A program made the translations under genes and the position numbers. Below are positions 61,528 to 64,000 of a DNA stretch of 64,000 bases, one piece after another. Under the pieces are notes generated by a model, which made no database searches, was not told the DNA's origin, and saw only the letters and a program-made list of their open reading frames with translations. Each line of letters starts with the position of its first letter. Positions within the stretch are counted from its first letter, which is position 1. This stretch comes from Nonomuraea montanisoli (GTDB lineage: Bacteria > Actinomycetota > Actinomycetes > Streptosporangiales > Streptosporangiaceae), in the NCBI RefSeq assembly GCF_013363975.1, contig NZ_JABWGN010000010.1, positions 124,001-188,000 of the forward strand, read 5' to 3'.

Positions 61528-62930
61528 GCCTCGCTCCACGCCTCCCCTCCCGCTTCGTGTCCCGTGCGCGCCGGGCGGCCCGCTTCGTGCCCCGTGCGTA
61601 CGGGCTGGCCCGCTTCGTCGTCCATGCGTGCGGGCAGGGCCGGGACGGTCGCCGCGACGGCCGTGCCCCCTCCCGGTTCCGACTCGATCTCCAGCGTGCC
61701 GCCGACTCCCCGCACCCGCCGCCTCATCCCGTCCAGCCCGAAGCCGTCAGTGACCGCCTGCGGGTCGAAACCGGTCCCGTCGTCTCGGACGTCCAGCAGG
61801 ACCGTGTCGTCCTCGTACGAGAGCGTCAGGACCGTTCTGGTGGCGTCGGCGTGCTTGGCGACGTTGGCCAGGGCCTCCTGGGCCACGCGCAGGAGGGTGT
61901 CCTCCACACCGGCGGCCAGCGCCACCGGCGTGCCGGTCAGCTCGAACGTCAGCCCGGCGCGCGCCCCGCGGTTCCAGTCGTCCGCCATGCGGCCGAGGGC
62001 GTCGGGCAGCCGGGAGTCCTCCAGCGGCCCGGGGCGCAGCGCGCTCACCGCCCGGCGCGTCTCGCTCAGACCGCGCCGGGCCAGCTCGGACGCGTGAGCG
62101 AGGCGGCGCCGGCGGTCGGCGTCATGACCGGCCAGGTCGGCGCGGCCGGCGGCGTCGAGCTGCCCGATCAACGCGACGAGGTCCTGGGCGACCGTGTCGT
62201 GGATCTCGCCCGCGACCCGGTGCCGCTCGTCGAGCACGCCCGCGTGCCTGGCCTGGCCGAGCAGCCGGGCGTGCAGGTCGGCGTTGTCGGCCAGGGCGGC
62301 GCGCAGCTCGCCGATGAGGCGGCGGCGCCGGTCGCTCTCGGCGCTGACGTACCAGCCGGCGGCCACCAGCGGGACGGCGATGCCGGCGATCACGGTGAGC
62401 AGCCCGGCGGGGTCGCGCGCCCCGGCCTGGGCGGCGACGATGACGGCGGCCGTGAGCGTCATCCCGGCGATGACCAGCCGGGTGGGCAGCAGGGCGACGG
62501 CCAGCGGATAGCCGGCGGAGGCGAGCAGGGTGAAGGCCGGGTGGTGCGCGGCCAGGATCCCGGCGAGGGCGAGGAAGCCGGCGTAGTGCGCGGCGGCGAG
62601 CGCGGGCAGGTCGTGGCGGCGCGCGTGCGACCACGGGAGCGGCGTCAGCCAGAGGGCCGTCAGCCCCGCCGCGACCGGCCAGGGCACCGAGGCGAGCCAG
62701 GGCGCCACCGCGAGCACGACGTTGCGCGAGCCGCCCGCGCCGTGTCCCGTGGTCGCGCCGGCCCCGGAGTCCCCGGTGAGCGCGGCGGCCACCGTGGAGA
62801 CGACGAGCAGGCCGTAGGCGATCGTCACGTGCACGAGGCGCTCGCGGCCCTCCGGCCCTTCTCCCGCGGATCCGCTCGATGCGGTCCCTCTCAGGCGCCC
62901 GGCCGCCCTCGCGAGCCCTGACATCTTCAC
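61524..62930 (-). CDS. Sensor histidine kinase (HisKA_3 type)
   Basis: About 468 residues. Five or six membrane segments (residues ~30-215) are followed by a dimerisation helix with the phosphoacceptor in VAGEIHDTVAQDLVALIGQL. The ATPase has ALANVAKHADATRTV, DDGTGFDPQAVTDGFGLDGM and SEPGGGTAVAATVPA. The signal is unknown. The C-terminal 30 residues are an in-frame 30-bp repeat (RTGHEAG units). Confidence 0.93.
   Translation of the reverse strand: MKMSGLARAAGRLRGTASSGSAGEGPEGRERLVHVTIAYGLLVVSTVAAALTGDSGAGATTGHGAGGSRNVVLAVAPWLASVPWPVAAGLTALWLTPLPWSHARRHDLPALAAAHYAGFLALAGILAAHHPAFTLLASAGYPLAVALLPTRLVIAGMTLTAAVIVAAQAGARDPAGLLTVIAGIAVPLVAAGWYVSAESDRRRRLIGELRAALADNADLHARLLGQARHAGVLDERHRVAGEIHDTVAQDLVALIGQLDAAGRADLAGHDADRRRRLAHASELARRGLSETRRAVSALRPGPLEDSRLPDALGRMADDWNRGARAGLTFELTGTPVALAAGVEDTLLRVAQEALANVAKHADATRTVLTLSYEDDTVLLDVRDDGTGFDPQAVTDGFGLDGMRRRVRGVGGTLEIESEPGGGTAVAATVPALPARMDDEAGQPVRTGHEAGRPARTGHEAGGEAWSEA
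61551..61640 (-). repeat. 30-bp tandem coding repeat, 3 copies, at the kinase C-terminus
   Basis: Units at 61551-61580, 61581-61610 and 61611-61640 share CGCTTCGTG and CCGTGCG. They encode ten-residue RTGHEAGxPx blocks beyond the ATPase domain. Confidence 0.85.
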
Positions 62931-63046
62931 GAGCCCGCCCCGTCCGTACGGGTCAGGGTCAGCCGATCGGTGGATGCCCGGCCTCCACCGGACGACGAGC
63001 CGCCCGGGCGATGTACGCCCCCTCCGCCCCCGGGGAGCATCGTCAC

Positions 63047-63916
63047 ATGAGCGAACAGACCGAGACCGCCCGGCCGCGCCGGGTCACCACGTTCGTCTTC
63101 GTGACGGGCGCGAACGGGACCGCCTCGCAGGACCCCGAGCTGACCCTGCGCGGCCACCGGACGGTCGGCGTCGACCTTCCCGGCCACGGCGCCGCCGAGC
63201 AGTTCCACCGGGCCTACCAGGCGCCCCAGGACCTGGCCGCGCTGGCCGCCCTGCCCTCCCCCGTGTCGGCCGTGACGCTGGACGACCACGTCGAGGCCAC
63301 CGTGAACGTCGTGCGCCGCGCCGCGGAGCACGGCCCGGTGATCCTGGTGGGCGGAAGCCTGGGCGGCGCGACCGTCACGAGGGCCGCCGACGAGGTGCCC
63401 GACCTGATCGACCGGCTCGTGTACGACGCCGCGTTCTGCTGCACCGCGCTGCGCTCGCCGGCGGAGTACCTGGGGACCCCCGAGGCGGAGGGCAGCCTGG
63501 CCTCCAGCGTGCTGGGCGCGCTGGTCGGCGACCCGCGGGAGATCGGCGCGATCCGGGTCAACTGGCGCTCGGCCGACCCGGTGTTCCTGGACGCGGCCAA
63601 GGAGGCGTACATGGCCGACGCGAGCGACGGGGAGTTCCTGGCGCTGGTGAACGGGCTGCTGCCCGATGAGAGCCTGCTGGTGTCGGGCGGTGACGCGCGT
63701 GGCCGCGCGCAGGCGTGGGGACGGGTGCCGCGCACCTACATCAGGCACGCGCGGGACCGGACGATCCCGCCGGCGCTGCAGGACCGGATGATCAGGGAGG
63801 CCGACGCGGCGACCCCGGGCAATCCGTTCGACGTGCACACGGTGGAGGCTACCCACGCGCCGACGGCGGCGGCTTACCGGCAGATCAGCGACATTCTCGA
63901 TCGGCTGGCGAAATGA
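63047..63916 (+). CDS. Alpha/beta hydrolase
   Basis: The 289-residue protein begins MSEQTETARPRRVTTFVFVT. Its nucleophile elbow is VILVGGSLGGATVTRAADEV, with a late Asp in HARDRTIPPALQDRMI and the catalytic His in VEATHAPTAAAY. GGGGAG lies ten bases before the ATG. It is divergent from the kinase operon. Substrate unknown; it is of the salicylate-esterase / hydroxynitrile-lyase-like group by layout. Confidence 0.85.
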   Translation: MSEQTETARPRRVTTFVFVTGANGTASQDPELTLRGHRTVGVDLPGHGAAEQFHRAYQAPQDLAALAALPSPVSAVTLDDHVEATVNVVRRAAEHGPVILVGGSLGGATVTRAADEVPDLIDRLVYDAAFCCTALRSPAEYLGTPEAEGSLASSVLGALVGDPREIGAIRVNWRSADPVFLDAAKEAYMADASDGEFLALVNGLLPDESLLVSGGDARGRAQAWGRVPRTYIRHARDRTIPPALQDRMIREADAATPGNPFDVHTVEATHAPTAAAYRQISDILDRLAK

Positions 63917-63947
63917 AAAACGGACGCCTCGGTTTCCGAGACATCCG
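63916..63947 (-). terminator. Terminator of tRNA-Gln
   Basis: On the minus strand CGGA..CTCGG-AAA-CCGAG..TCCG is followed by TTTTTCATTT, overlapping the hydrolase stop. A clear rho-independent terminator. Confidence 0.85.
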
Positions 63948-63957
63948 CTGCTCACTG

Positions 63958-64000
63958 CTGGGGTACCAGGACTCGAACCTAGACTAACTGAACCAGAATC
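63958..64000 (-). tRNA. tRNA-Gln (anticodon CUG), 3' part
   Basis: The minus strand reads the anticodon loop TTCTGGT, its stem TCAGT, a T arm with GGTTCGAGTCC and acceptor TACCCCA with discriminator G. The 5' half lies beyond the window. CCA is not encoded. Confidence 0.8.

Overview
The window is high-GC DNA from an actinomycete. It carries an NdgR-type IclR regulator divergent from leuCD, a SigR-like ECF sigma factor, CofC of F420 biosynthesis, the DUF3515-ddl-gpsA-plsC block, and the smc-ftsY / rnc-mutM / rpmF-coaD-rsmD-recG blocks. Gene style and content resemble Streptosporangiales (a Nonomuraea-like genome); that placement is inference from memory of gene order, not a database match. Codon use is uniform, and I see no prophage, insertion sequence, integrase or CRISPR array.

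Layout. 1-8.3 kb: the end of an aldehyde dehydrogenase, a non-coding stretch with tandem covarying hairpins, then a minus-strand group (alpha/beta hydrolase, a very short ANL-like protein, a giant LuxR-type ATPase regulator, a truncated ANL-like protein) and typA on the plus strand. 8.5-18 kb: a large membrane protein, a DUF2079 membrane protein, DUF2461, a polysaccharide deacetylase lipoprotein, a divergent XRE-cupin regulator / EamA transporter pair, a MEDS-ATPase sensor protein and a SigR-like sigma factor. 18-23.2 kb: a Cds1-like PLP enzyme and a complete iron-siderophore ABC importer controlled through an IdeR/DmdR-type box. 23.1-26.3 kb: a minus-strand set of a tiny 24-residue peptide gene, a TPR protein and an MFS exporter.

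26.5-43.2 kb: core cell machinery on the minus strand (ftsY, smc, acyP, mutM, rnc, rpmF, DUF177, coaD, rsmD, recG, a FakA/DAK-like protein) interrupted by an accessory LysR/MFS pair; rpmB faces the other way. 43.3-53.5 kb: thiD, a membrane-anchored CBM2-like protein, thiL, a stand-alone Lrp-type ligand domain, DUF3515, ddl, gpsA, plsC, cofC, a second MFS, a cold-shock-like small protein and hup. 53.6-56.7 kb: leuD, leuC and divergent ndgR. 56.8-64 kb: a large acidic protein of unknown role, a PD-(D/E)XK-like protein beside two identical tRNA-Glu(CUC) genes, a MarR/tautomerase pair with clear operators, a two-component system, an alpha/beta hydrolase and the 3' part of a tRNA-Gln.

Two patterns run through the window. 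First, 18-61 bp tandem repeats recur, often duplicating the 3' end of a gene so that one copy holds the stop codon; others expand coding sequence in frame. Second, several genes appear to be leaderless: a TANNNT-like -10 hexamer ends exactly six bases before the start codon. The candidate undescribed system is the peptide-TPR-MFS set at 23.1-26.3 kb; the covarying hairpin pair at 0.27-0.37 kb is the best candidate non-coding element.
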